Part shown: positions 35,101 through 44,185 of the stretch, piece by piece
How the letters are laid out: every line of letters starts with the position of its first letter
How positions within the stretch are numbered: the stretch's first letter is position 1
Source: Kitagawia praeruptora
Taxonomy: Eukaryota; Streptophyta; Magnoliopsida; Apiales; Apiaceae
Assembly: GCA_037693485.1 (NCBI GenBank)
Contig: CM075350.1
Coordinates: 123,192,001-123,256,000, forward strand
Reading direction: 5' to 3'
Length of the DNA: 64,000 nucleotides
Made by a program: the position numbers and the translations under genes
The notes under the pieces: generated by a model
What the model was told of the DNA's origin: nothing
Databases searched by the model: none
Seen by the model: only the letters and a program-made list of their open reading frames with translations

Positions 35101-35527
35101 GATAACTCCATTCCTTAACCATACCTTTCCTAACAATTTTCCCTAAGTTCTCAGTACTAAGGGTATAATTTATGGAATTAAGCATGGTAACAATTTCAGC
35201 ATTACTGGGTTCCTTCAGACAGTTATTCTCAGGCAATTTTAAACAAGCAGTTAACACATCAGAATTAACTACATAATTTTTACCCTTTAAAGAAAAAGCA
35301 AGTGTACCGTCTGTGCCATTGTACTCAGCAGATGCCCACATCTCTTCGATAACCTCATGGATTAGAGGAGTGGTGGCAGTCATAGCATATGACAGTTTGC
35401 ATTTCTTCACGAAATTCATCATGGTGTGATATGCTTCTGGAGCGTTCACAGTATCAACAAAGGCCGCGAAATTGTTCTTCTCATAGGTAAACCCGGTGGA
35501 AGACATCATCTTAACAATAGGCGCCAT
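32096..35527 (-). CDS. Copia extra ORF downstream of pol (1143 residues)
   Basis: An ATG-initiated frame in sense orientation, beginning 510 bases after the pol stop. The N-terminal region of about 230 residues looks globular (AFVDTVNAPEAYHTMMNFVK, VIEEMWASAEYNGTDG, NSDVLTACLKLPENN) and resembles the domain found in the extra ORFs of large plant retrotransposons. A long Ser/Thr/Pro/Gln-rich region follows, about residues 280-680, into which the ATCCGTTGAT motif is woven (33780-33930; STD and YPLT peptides). The C-terminal third is helical and charged (EALEKINKEANERILRTER), with possible coiled coil. No signal peptide or clear membrane anchor, so calling it envelope-like rests on position only. 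It is longer than the usual 400-700 residues of such ORFs. Confidence 0.75.
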   Translation of the reverse strand: MAPIVKMMSSTGFTYEKNNFAAFVDTVNAPEAYHTMMNFVKKCKLSYAMTATTPLIHEVIEEMWASAEYNGTDGTLAFSLKGKNYVVNSDVLTACLKLPENNCLKEPSNAEIVTMLNSINYTLSTENLGKIVRKGMVKEWSYLCDAFIKTFSGKISNFDAVTNSMLVMLCMLLTDKFYNFGTLVMYEIAAKLGKKETRSKNVYFARFLMLLALHVSENELSIANPDSKFNCFVQEKRVLSDLIRMNLNAEVQLVYLPIVQVTVSNPEIPISNPQISLPSSVTMESVTVTKQAPTKVTKSKVPKPQSKRQTSGVSQKASVAKTTKALEGSVKVAVSGEGQGEHQRSPKDKEGKASTTNISVSQKTVNEPTSQILVTSSQQGVTTNLSSISGTQHKRARDTDSSHSKTYGRRVKSKTIGESQGAHTVQQTVPSQIQFDVTSINVESQPLDLNLQIDTHFDPPSPTPSLDVDMISTSIPDSPSLKFMEKPHSTIGGHPLLDDLLGHQSSIPEFTTLSVASSLKSITTDSVLVFTSTDTRLPSSTDILHPLTSVSPSTDMSSTNYPLTAITTTSMDTPYPLTTLSTTAKCDIPMSTVEEFVVIETLLGMREGSERLPCEQAKGEKINERLTISSGQAKGELESSTLVGEGEGVRGVSQGEPLMQEKRDERREGTTGEIRQEESAIASELMEVNEASKEMEFRQEYQSVIDSISLDPETFTHPVSAYQVMAQQGNVEAEEAMHLVHTSESLQRAKEALQTLSPNAGSEEFGSDDSQSSDGEDINEDETPGWMFSNATELGHLNVEIMKQYQSAKAEHQTAEPQRKTVLEQVMASLKLQKMQSVIQRTQQEEVQSAIREMKIALDARIEALAPTTTQKVLSSKLLKEDSLAKSVQLLSSRVDSMESQLHTIIANQTKQTQLLEMLLAASTPTLDANKKGEKMGTSTEEAATSTGQFQTTSSEIAQIEGEQQPIVVVNPTEFEIKASPVKKQVALPEIQNLEDISDGERQARIEALEKINKEANERILRTERMINESIASSLFLNAQSSAPTISTTIMKVLTPRVVAPTFYDAEPSFVKEFEPAIKTRAYSPPKENGKNKLQLDYPFPKNDEEKLMGKTIIEFKVQTNKSVRDWMAVIMRNGKVLNISKS

Positions 35528-36037
35528 TGGAGTGTTTGAGCTTTTGTTGCAGAGAGAGATTTAGTGAAGAAGATGCAGTTAACTAATGAGACTCTTGAAA
35601 ATGAATAAAGGTGAAATGTGAGGATACAAAACAGCCTTTTATATTTTCCAAGAATTAAAAATGAAATAATTAAGAGTAATTACCCCATTGGTCAAAAGTA
35701 ACTGTCAGACAATAAATGAAAAGAAAAGAAGTACAGCCGTGACTAATTATACACGTTTATCAACGGCTATATAAAAAGAATATGTATATCAACGGATAAA
35801 GATTGGACGGTTGAGAAAACAGTTTATCCATCGATGACGTGGACAACCTGTTATCCGTTGACATACGAAAATCTAGTAATGTGTTTACACTACCAACGGA
35901 TAAAAGGATATCCGTTGATAAGCAAATTTTGCCTTAGACAAAATTTCTGCTAAGAGTTATTCTGAGAGTTTTTAATTCTCAAGTAAATCAAAACACATTT
36001 CTAGCTGCAATACAGTATTATTAGATACCACTAGGAA
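35528..36037 (-). other. Spacer between pol and the extra ORF of the Copia element
   Basis: Non-coding. It carries a cluster of five CAACGG/CCGTTG motif copies between 35755 and 35925. It could contain a promoter or splice acceptor for the extra ORF, but none was identified. Confidence 0.5.
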
Positions 36038-39000
36038 TTATGAAAAATTAAGCATACCTAGTTCACCTACCAACCTTGTGAATGAAGATTCATCAAGAGG
36101 CTTGGTGAAGATATCTGCAAGCTGCATTTCACTTGGCACAAAGTGCATTTCTACTGTACCATTCATCACATGCTCTCTGATGAAATGGTATTTGATGTCA
36201 ATATGCTTGGTTCTCGAGTGTTGCACTGGATTTTCTGTGATGGCAATAGCACTAGTGTTGTCACAGAAAATTGGAATCTTCTCAACTTTTAGACCATAGT
36301 CAATAAGTTGATTCCTCATCCAAAGAATCTGTGCACAACAACTTCCAACTGCAATGTACTCAGCTTCGGCTGTAGAAGTGGAGACTGAGTTCTGTTTCTT
36401 ACTGAACCATGACACAAGCCTATTCCCTAGAAACTGACAGGAGCCTGTAGTACTTTTCCTATCAATTCTGCAACCTGCATAGTCTGCATCTGAATAGCCA
36501 ATTAGATCAAAGCCAGAATCTCTTGGGTACCAAATGCCAAGGTTTGGTGTTCCCTTGAGATACCTGAAAATTCTCTTAATAGCAATCAAGTGAGACTCTC
36601 TAGGGTCAGCTTGAAATCTAGCACAAAGACATGTGGAAAACATTATATCAGGTCTACTAGCTGTTAGATATAGAAGTGAGCCTACCATGCCTCTATAGCT
36701 TGAGATGTCCACAGATTTTTCCTTAGTATTCAACTCAAGCTTAGTTGCAGTGGCCATAGGTGTTTTTGCAGAGGCACAATCCATTAAGTCAAATTTCTTT
36801 AAGAGATCATAAATATATTTTGTTTGACTTATGAAAATTCCCTCATTAACTTGCTTTACTTGTAAGCCAAGAAAGTAAGTTAATTCACCCATCATGCTCA
36901 TTTCATACCTACTTTGCATAAGTTTGGCAAACCTTTTACAAAGCTTCTCATCTGTAGACCCAAAAATAATATCATCTACATAGATTTGAACAAGTATTGA
37001 AGAACCATTGACATTTCTATGAAATAAAGTTTTATCTACTGTACCTCTAGTGAAGTGATTCTCCAAAAGAAATTGAGATAAAGTGTCATACCAGGCTCTT
37101 GGTGCTTGCTTCAAACCATAAAGTGCTTTCAAGAGAAGATATACATAATCTGGAAATTCTGGATCTTCAAAGCCAGGAGGTTGATGGACATATACCTCTT
37201 CTTCCAGTTCCCCATTTAGAAAAGCACTTTTAACATCCATCTGATAGACTTTGAAGTTGGCATGTGCTGCATAGGCTAGGAAAATTCTGATGGCCTCAAG
37301 TCTTGCCACTGGTGCAAAAGTTTCATCAAAATCTATTCCTTCTTCTTGAGAATAGCCCTTTGCCACTAATCTAGCTTTATTCCTCACAATTATGCCATTT
37401 TCATCAGTCTTATTCTTGAGAACCCATTTGGTACCTATGATACCTCTATCATCAGGTTTGGGCACAAGCTTCCATACTTTATTTCTCTCAAATTGGTTTA
37501 GCTCTTCTTGCATTGCTAAGACCCAATCTGGATCTAGAAGAGCATCCTCCACTTTCTTAGGTTCCTCTTGAGACAGGAAACTACTGTATAGGCATTCTTC
37601 TTGTGTGGCTCTCCTAGTTTGGACTCTTGAGTTTGAGTCACCAATGATTAACTCAAAAGGATGATCTCTGGTCCATTTTCTTGAAGGTGGAAGGTTTGAT
37701 CTAGATGAGGTTGCTTCATCTACGTGAGTATGATATTGTTGATTGGATATTGAATTTTGACTTTGAGAAACTCCCCCTGAGTTTGTTGTCCTTGAGGAAT
37801 TATGAAGTTGACTGTCAACAGAAACATCATTTTGTCTATCAACGGATGCTCCATTTTGCCTGTCGACGGATACATGAGAATGTCTGTCAACGGATGCATC
37901 TGATGATCTAGTATGACTGTCAACGGATGCTTCATTTCCAGTGTTAGCATCACTTCTAGTTGGACCAACAGCTCTAGGTGAATTTCCAAGGTCATGATCT
38001 TCATTTTCCTCATCATCATCAATGTACATTCTTCCTTCTACCTCATTTTCAAATCTCAACTTTTCATGGAAGCCTTCATCATTCAGACCTAGAATCTTCT
38101 GATCATCAAACACAACATGTACAGATTCCATGACAATGTTGGTTCTTAAATTGTAGACTCTATAGGCTTTCCCTGCTGCATACCCAACAAAGATAGCTTC
38201 ATCTGTCTTTGCTTCAAATTTGCCCAAGTTATCTCCATGATTCCTTAGCACAAAACACTTACATCCAAAGACATGGAGAAAAGCTAACGTTGGTTTCTTG
38301 TTGGTGAATAAGTGGTAAGGAGTCATTCCTCTAGCTTGATTGATCAAGGAAATATTCTGAGTGAAGCAGGCAGTGCTGACAGCTTCAGCCCAGAAATATG
38401 TTGGCAATCTTGATTCACTTAACATTGTTCTAGCTGCTTCAATGAGAGTTCTGTTTTTCCTTTCAACAACCCCATTTTGTTGAGGTGTTCTAGCAGCAGA
38501 AAACTCATGGACAATTCCATTCTCTTCACAGAAAATATTCATTGTGGAATTTTTGAATTCAGTGCCATTGTCACTCCTGATTCTTTGTACTTTTACTTCA
38601 GAACCATTGTTTACTTGTCTGAGATGATTGATGATGATTTCACTTGCACAATCTTTGGAGTGCAGGAAGAAAGTCCATGTAAACTTAGAGAAATCATCCA
38701 CAATCACCAGACAGTATTTCTTCTTTGAGATGGACATGACATTTACTGGACCAAATAAGTCCATATGCAGCAATTGAAGGGGCTTAACAATAGATGACTC
38801 TGTCTTGCTCTTGAAGGATGATTTCTTTTGCTTCCCTAATTGGCAGGCATCACACAGTCCATCTTTGATGAACTCCAATTGAGGGATTCCTCTAGCAAGA
38901 TCCTTTCTTACCAAATCATTCATTACTTTAAAATTCAAATGAGACAGCTTTTTATGCCATAGCCAACTCTCATCCTTGCTTGCTTTGCTGAAGAGACAAG

Positions 39001-39418
39001 TAATGGATTCTGAGCATACTGAGTTGAAGTCAGCTATGTAAACATTTCCTTTTCTAAAGCCTGTCAGAACCACATTGTTGTTTTTCTTGGTAGAAACAAC
39101 ACAGGCTTCTTTAGTGAACTTTACTTCATAGTCTTTGTCACAAATCTGACTGACACTCAGCAAATTGTGCTTCAAACCTTCAACTAAAGCCACTTCTTCA
39201 ATGATGACATTGTCCTTTGTAATCAAGCCATATCCCTTAGTATATCCTTTGCTGTCATCTCCAAAGGTAATCCTAGGGCCAGCTTCCTCCTTGAACTCTG
39301 TGAGCAGGGTTGAATCTCCTGTCATATGCCTAGAACATCCACTGTCTAGGTACCATAGATTCCTCTTATTTCCCTGCACACAATCCAAAATACAAATCAA
39401 GTTGATTTTGGTACCCAA
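36038..39418 (-). CDS. pol: Copia pol polyprotein: protease, integrase, reverse transcriptase, RNase H
   Basis: In order: protease active site WYLDSGCSRHMTGD; integrase zinc finger (HKKLSHLNF ... CDACQLGK) and catalytic core (LLHMDLFGPV, RSDNGTEFKN, ENGIVHEFSAARTPQQNG); a variable acidic linker holding four SVD-type repeats that encode the ATCCGTTGAT motif (37810-37925); reverse transcriptase (YQMDVKSAFLNGELEEEVYV, YGLKQAPRAWYD, active site YVDDIIFG); RNase H (YSDADYAGCRIDRKSTTGSC, STAEAEYIAV). All key catalytic residues are visible and the frame is uninterrupted to a stop at 36038. No ATG lies at its start: it overlaps the gag frame by about 20 bases in a different frame, so expression requires a frameshift or a base has been lost. 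Cytoplasmic particle-associated enzymes. Confidence 0.93.
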   Translation of the reverse strand: MGTKINLICILDCVQGNKRNLWYLDSGCSRHMTGDSTLLTEFKEEAGPRITFGDDSKGYTKGYGLITKDNVIIEEVALVEGLKHNLLSVSQICDKDYEVKFTKEACVVSTKKNNNVVLTGFRKGNVYIADFNSVCSESITCLFSKASKDESWLWHKKLSHLNFKVMNDLVRKDLARGIPQLEFIKDGLCDACQLGKQKKSSFKSKTESSIVKPLQLLHMDLFGPVNVMSISKKKYCLVIVDDFSKFTWTFFLHSKDCASEIIINHLRQVNNGSEVKVQRIRSDNGTEFKNSTMNIFCEENGIVHEFSAARTPQQNGVVERKNRTLIEAARTMLSESRLPTYFWAEAVSTACFTQNISLINQARGMTPYHLFTNKKPTLAFLHVFGCKCFVLRNHGDNLGKFEAKTDEAIFVGYAAGKAYRVYNLRTNIVMESVHVVFDDQKILGLNDEGFHEKLRFENEVEGRMYIDDDEENEDHDLGNSPRAVGPTRSDANTGNEASVDSHTRSSDASVDRHSHVSVDRQNGASVDRQNDVSVDSQLHNSSRTTNSGGVSQSQNSISNQQYHTHVDEATSSRSNLPPSRKWTRDHPFELIIGDSNSRVQTRRATQEECLYSSFLSQEEPKKVEDALLDPDWVLAMQEELNQFERNKVWKLVPKPDDRGIIGTKWVLKNKTDENGIIVRNKARLVAKGYSQEEGIDFDETFAPVARLEAIRIFLAYAAHANFKVYQMDVKSAFLNGELEEEVYVHQPPGFEDPEFPDYVYLLLKALYGLKQAPRAWYDTLSQFLLENHFTRGTVDKTLFHRNVNGSSILVQIYVDDIIFGSTDEKLCKRFAKLMQSRYEMSMMGELTYFLGLQVKQVNEGIFISQTKYIYDLLKKFDLMDCASAKTPMATATKLELNTKEKSVDISSYRGMVGSLLYLTASRPDIMFSTCLCARFQADPRESHLIAIKRIFRYLKGTPNLGIWYPRDSGFDLIGYSDADYAGCRIDRKSTTGSCQFLGNRLVSWFSKKQNSVSTSTAEAEYIAVGSCCAQILWMRNQLIDYGLKVEKIPIFCDNTSAIAITENPVQHSRTKHIDIKYHFIREHVMNGTVEMHFVPSEMQLADIFTKPLDESSFTRLVGELGMLNFS

Positions 39419-41796
39419 GTTTCCTTGGGTCCTTTCTTGTTAGCCTTTGGTTTTACACTCTTGGCAATCTTCACTTTGGGTGTAGATGCTTGAGTGATAG
39501 GTTTAGACAGATGCTCATTTGCATAAATATTTGATGCATGCATTTGTGAAAAATTGGCATACATATTATCCATGCTGGGGATGCTCCATGACATTTGTGG
39601 CATATTTACAGATTGAAAATAAGGATTAGGCACATATGGCATGTTCACATATGGATTTGAAAAACTAGCATTCTGATATAAACCAGGCATTGCAGGCATA
39701 CTTGGCATAGATTGAGGTACATGAACAGGAGTCCTTTTAACAGACTTGCAATTAGAAGATAGATGATTGACACTATTGCAATTACCACAAGTTTTCCTAG
39801 GAGCAAACTTGTCAGGAGAATAATTGTTTTTCTTGTTAATGCCTATCTTACCATTTCTGTTCTTTTTCTTTTTACCCTCAGTCTCTACCTTTTCATTAAC
39901 TGACTTACCAACAGCCTTTTTGTTGGGTAAATCACCTGCCTTAGCCTTCTCACTTGATTTGGCTTGGCTACTTTCACCAGAAACAAAGTTCTTGGCTACT
40001 GGACCATACTGATTGTTCAGTCTCTTGAGTTCCTTCTTACTAACAGACTTTTTGTTTGTCGACGGATACCTCTCATCCGTTGATGGTTCATCTGTCAACG
40101 GATGATCACTATCCGTTGATTCACAAATAGTCTCTAGATCCTCAAGGCAAGGTTCTAGCTCCTTTTTCTTCTGAGTCCAGGTATCCCTTACAAATGATTC
40201 TATTCCCTGGACTTCTATTATGTTTTGAGAAATATTCCTACAACTTTGAAATTTAGCAATTATTCCTTGTTCTTTTTCAAGCTGGTTTCTTAAGATCAAT
40301 TCTCTTTTTAACACAGCTTCAAGTTCATTTTTAGCATCATTGCAATCAACTCTCATTTTCTCAAATTCTAGAAATTGAACTTCTAGAACTGCATTTCTAT
40401 CACTTAAGAACTGATTAGTTTCTTTAATCCTATTGTTCTCTTTAGTAAGTGATTTAAGAGTAACACTCAAGTGATATAGTTCAGTAGACATTTCATCTAT
40501 AACACTATTACATTCCTCTTTGGTGAGCTCAGAGAGATTAGTAGAATATACCTGATTGCTAGCTGAACTTGCTTCCTGCTCAGAATCAGCCATTAATGCA
40601 AGGTTGACAAACTCAGCATCATCATCAGAATGATTTCCATCAGCAGCCCAGTCATACTCTTGGGTCATGAATGCCTTTCCTTTCTGTCTGAGAAGATCAA
40701 AATATTTCTTCTTGTAGTCAATAGTTTCAGTTGACTTTCCCTTGTTCTCAGATCTAGGCTTCCTGCATTCACTTATCATGTGACCAGCAATACCACAATT
40801 GTAGCATTTAATTTTGGATTTATCCACATAATTGCTTGTAGAAAAATCCTTGTTAAATGGCTTGGCCACCCCAGAGTTTCTTCTGAATTTTAGCTTAGAG
40901 AATCTCCTAGATAGAAAGGCTAAATGCTCATCTATCTCATCCAATTCATCCTGCTGTAGGACATTCATTTCTTCAGACACTTTTTCCTTGCTTTTGCTCG
41001 ATTCTGTTCTACCTTCACAAACCTCCCTGTTTGGTGTAGATTTAGCAGCTTCAGTCCTCTTTTCCTCCTTCTGCTCCAAGTTTGCAACAAGTGCAACTGA
41101 CCCACTTTTCTTTTGGACCTTCTCAATTTCTTCATCCTGCTCCATTTCTAGTTCATATGTCTTTAAAGTTCCATAGAGTCTTTCAAGAGTAAATGACTTG
41201 TACTCTTGAGTGTTTCTTAGAGAAACAGTCATAGGCTTCCACTCTTTGGGCAGTGATCTCAGAAATTTGAGATTAGAATCTTTCACTTGGTAGATTCTTC
41301 CATACAGCTTCAAGCCATTCAGTAGCTTTTGAAATCTACTAAATGTATCATTCAATGTCTCTCCATTCTTGAAATGGAAGTGCTCATACTGTTGGATCAG
41401 TAGTTGCATCTTGTTTTCCCTTACCTGTTCTGTACCTTCACAAAGGGTTTGAACAATGTCCCATACTTCCTTGGCGGTAGTACAGTTGATAACATTGTCA
41501 ACCATGTCTGTTTCTAAGCCATTAAACAGAATATTCATGGTCTTTTTGTCCTTGTGAACTTCTGCAATATCCTCAGCGCTCCATTCAGAAACAGGTTTTG
41601 GGATGTACGTGTCTGGTGCATCTGCAGCAAGACCAACTCTTGAAGCAGCCTTCATTGGAACATGAGGACCCTTCTCAATGCAATCTACAAAACCTACATC
41701 AATAGACATGAGATGTAGACGCATTTTTACTTTCCAGTGAAAGTAATTTTCCCTATCAAGAACCGGTATCTTCACTCCATAATCCTTCTTAGACAT
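39397..41796 (-). CDS. gag: Copia gag capsid/nucleocapsid protein
   Basis: Starts at the ATG giving MSKKDYGVKIPVLDRENYFH, a typical Copia gag start (the DRENYFHWK segment is the conserved N-terminal motif). The middle holds the UBN2-type gag domain (NILFNGLETDMVDNV, AKEVWDIVQTLCEGTEQV, FSRFQKLLNGLK, FLRSLPKEWKPM). Two zinc knuckles follow, CYNCGIAGHMISEC and a weaker one, CGNCNSVNHLSSNC. A long insert between them contains coiled-coil-like sequence and a cluster of motif-encoded STD/PLTD peptides (40060-40125). About 800 residues, longer than ordinary Copia gag. It forms the particle that packages element RNA. It ends in a stop about 20 bases into the overlap with pol. Confidence 0.92.
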   Translation of the reverse strand: MSKKDYGVKIPVLDRENYFHWKVKMRLHLMSIDVGFVDCIEKGPHVPMKAASRVGLAADAPDTYIPKPVSEWSAEDIAEVHKDKKTMNILFNGLETDMVDNVINCTTAKEVWDIVQTLCEGTEQVRENKMQLLIQQYEHFHFKNGETLNDTFSRFQKLLNGLKLYGRIYQVKDSNLKFLRSLPKEWKPMTVSLRNTQEYKSFTLERLYGTLKTYELEMEQDEEIEKVQKKSGSVALVANLEQKEEKRTEAAKSTPNREVCEGRTESSKSKEKVSEEMNVLQQDELDEIDEHLAFLSRRFSKLKFRRNSGVAKPFNKDFSTSNYVDKSKIKCYNCGIAGHMISECRKPRSENKGKSTETIDYKKKYFDLLRQKGKAFMTQEYDWAADGNHSDDDAEFVNLALMADSEQEASSASNQVYSTNLSELTKEECNSVIDEMSTELYHLSVTLKSLTKENNRIKETNQFLSDRNAVLEVQFLEFEKMRVDCNDAKNELEAVLKRELILRNQLEKEQGIIAKFQSCRNISQNIIEVQGIESFVRDTWTQKKKELEPCLEDLETICESTDSDHPLTDEPSTDERYPSTNKKSVSKKELKRLNNQYGPVAKNFVSGESSQAKSSEKAKAGDLPNKKAVGKSVNEKVETEGKKKKNRNGKIGINKKNNYSPDKFAPRKTCGNCNSVNHLSSNCKSVKRTPVHVPQSMPSMPAMPGLYQNASFSNPYVNMPYVPNPYFQSVNMPQMSWSIPSMDNMYANFSQMHASNIYANEHLSKPITQASTPKVKIAKSVKPKANKKGPKETWVPKST

Positions 41797-41840
41797 GTTG
41801 AAAGTGTGTTGATCTTTAAACTTCAAATATATTAGAAGCT

Positions 41841-41853
41841 TTCTCTGATACCA
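41841..41853 (-). other. Primer-binding site of the Copia element
   Basis: Read on the minus strand, TGGTATCAGAGAA lies two bases inside the 5' LTR and matches the 3' end of initiator methionine tRNA. Confidence 0.92.
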
Positions 41854-41855
41854 AT

Positions 41856-42841
41856 TGTTATTCCCAGATTACACACTTGTATAATTGTAGAAGGGGGGGG
41901 GGGTTGAATACAATTCTTGATAGTTATAAAATTTCTGATAAAAGTCACAGAAATCTATAAAGAAATAATTGCTGAATAGAAATAGTTCACAACCACATAA
42001 AAAATCAGGTGGTTGAATGTACCACCTGAGACTTTTATTCGAAGAAAACCTTGTGATACAAATGTACACAGCTTCTGTGTTTACAACTCTTTGCTTCTAA
42101 AGATATTCAAGAAACCCTAAGCAAATATGTATGTTTTCTTACCATCTAAAGAGTTGCTACACTTGGTTATATATTCCAAGTTTACAAGTGCTACAAGAAT
42201 AAGATAATATTAATCTAATTCAAGTTGACTTGCTACTCCACTCCAAATCCACATGTAGCCGAAAGGTTGTCCTTGTGAACAGATATGTCCCCTGCACCTT
42301 TCTTGTATGTACTGTGTAAATGGAATGCTTCTTTCTTCTGTGTTTCCAAAGTATGGCTGCCATATTGCTTTTTATACCTACTATCAACCCATGTGATCTG
42401 TCAGTCAAACCTGTCCTTATCAATTGCTAATTCCTAGCATAGGATAAAGTGACAATGATTATCCGTTGATGTTGTGCCTACTTATCCGTTGATGGTAGTT
42501 TGAGCTATATCCGTTGATCGAGTAGATTTGAGTTGTATCCGTTGATAGAGCCCTGTTCTCATCCGTTGATACATTTTCACTTAGACAGAATTACATAGCA
42601 TAGCTTATTTACAATTGGCTACCCTATTCTGCCTATCCATTGATGGTCAACATGACTCTGAATAAAGACACTATCAACTGATAAATAGAGATATTGCAGT
42701 ATGCTACAAAACCTCATCCGTTGATGAGCTACCTGTCAACGAATAGAGTTATAAGGTCTTATCCGTTGACAGTTACAAAACTTGACTTATACAATTTTGC
42801 TTGAATGTTAAGTTATCATCAACTACAACATATTCCTAACA
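41856..42841 (-). repeat. 5' LTR of the Copia element
   Basis: A 986-bp copy of the repeat at 29996-30982, differing by about six substitutions and one fewer G in the G-run. It should carry the promoter for the element (TATAAAAA at 42369-42376, minus strand). Confidence 0.96.
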
Positions 42842-42846
42842 TTACT

Positions 42847-44185
42847 CATGATAAATATCGTTGAGATTAAGTGATTGTGTAGTCAATTAATCGGTCATAT
42901 TACGTGACTCTCTACTGTCAAGTCTCAGGTCAACGAAACAGCATTGTCTTATATCTTATCTAATATGCCAAATGTAAGCGAATAAATTTTAATTCTTTTG
43001 TCGATTTAGTTTATTAAAATGAAAAGTAAGAAAACTTAGTAGGAGGTGAGGACTGAGGAAGCACTTGTTTTGCAGAGCCGTAGAAATATGTTAGATAATA
43101 CCCGTATATATGCATAATTTTAAAGATAAATTTTTGTAATCATTTATTTAAATTAGAGTTGTCTATGAAAAATTAGAAAATATGTAAAATATTAGAAAAA
43201 ATTAAAAAATAATATGAGTAAAATAATGGATCAATCAATAATATTGGCAGACATCTAAAAAATAGAAAAAGAAAAGTTTGAAGAAATTGTTAGGACGTAC
43301 TGAGTATAAGTTTGTAAGTAATATATTATCGAATGATATTCAAAATAATCAACCTTTTATTTTATTTATTATAATTATTTTTTTATTCATTGAAATTTGA
43401 ATTAGTTAGTTTTGAAGAAAATATAATTAAAATTACTACAAATTTTATTCATAATAATTAATTTTCATTTACGTCAATTATATTTTCGACATTCTAATAA
43501 AAATTAATGTAATTGATTAGGTGTTAATTTTTGGATTAGGCAACATAAAGGAACGTTAGGTAAACATGTTAGTTTACCAATTACATGTAAATATCTGAAT
43601 TATAAATTGCATTTAGTATTACCAAACACGGCATTATATACACTTCAAGGGCTATAATCAATTTTAAACAAATTAATCAAAAATATAATTAGTTAATCCT
43701 AATAAATGCGTCTCGAAAAAATGAATCCAACGATACCTTACACGTTTTAATCGGAGTTCGGATGCGTCCAAACGAACCAAAACAAAATCTAGGACGCGTT
43801 CTACCACGTTTTGCTGACGCCGCCCTGACGTCTGCTCACATGTTGCACAATCAACGTCTTCGTCCAATCCGATATTGCCACATGTCGAGTACACATCATT
43901 AATCAGAAAACAATTTTCTAGTTTGAATTAACTTTGAAAATTCAAAAAAAAATACTTTATGGGCTCCATAAAATTCCGAAAAAAATATGTAAATTTTCAT
44001 AAAAAGATGAAGAACCTAGATCTGCAAAAAGCAAATTTTTAAGAATGATTTTTGATTTAATTCATAATTAAATAGATATAACCCCCGAGTCATAAAATCA
44101 ATTTACAATCCATATATATATATGAATAAATATTCAAAAATTTTATCAGGAATCTATATGCATACAATCTATGTTCTGATACCAT
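42847..44185. other. No intact gene; probable internal remnant of another retrotransposon
   Basis: AT-rich with no supported coding frame. A minus-strand frame at 43673-43894 has no known domain. It abuts a primer-binding-like sequence at about 44177, so part may be leader sequence of a decayed LTR element. Confidence 0.4.

Larger units (their letters stand above)
29996..42841 (-). mobile_element. Full-length Copia LTR retrotransposon, 12.85 kb
   Basis: The order on the minus strand is 5' LTR (41856-42841), primer-binding site, gag, pol (protease, integrase, reverse transcriptase, RNase H), a very large extra ORF, polypurine tract and 3' LTR (29996-30982). Integrase precedes reverse transcriptase, which defines Copia. 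The 5-bp duplication TTACT flanks it. The LTRs differ at about six positions plus one base in a G-run, so insertion was recent. Extra coding sequence between pol and the 3' LTR and the large size suggest the SIRE/Maximus lineage, but this should be tested by phylogeny. Frame breaks occur between gag and pol and within the extra ORF. Confidence 0.96.

Noticed and set aside
31161..35527. Envelope protein call for the Copia extra ORF
   Set aside because: No signal peptide or membrane segment is visible; only the position supports it.
37720..38022. Minus-strand Met-rich frame inside pol
   Set aside because: Alternate frame across the motif-repeat linker; pol itself is open there.
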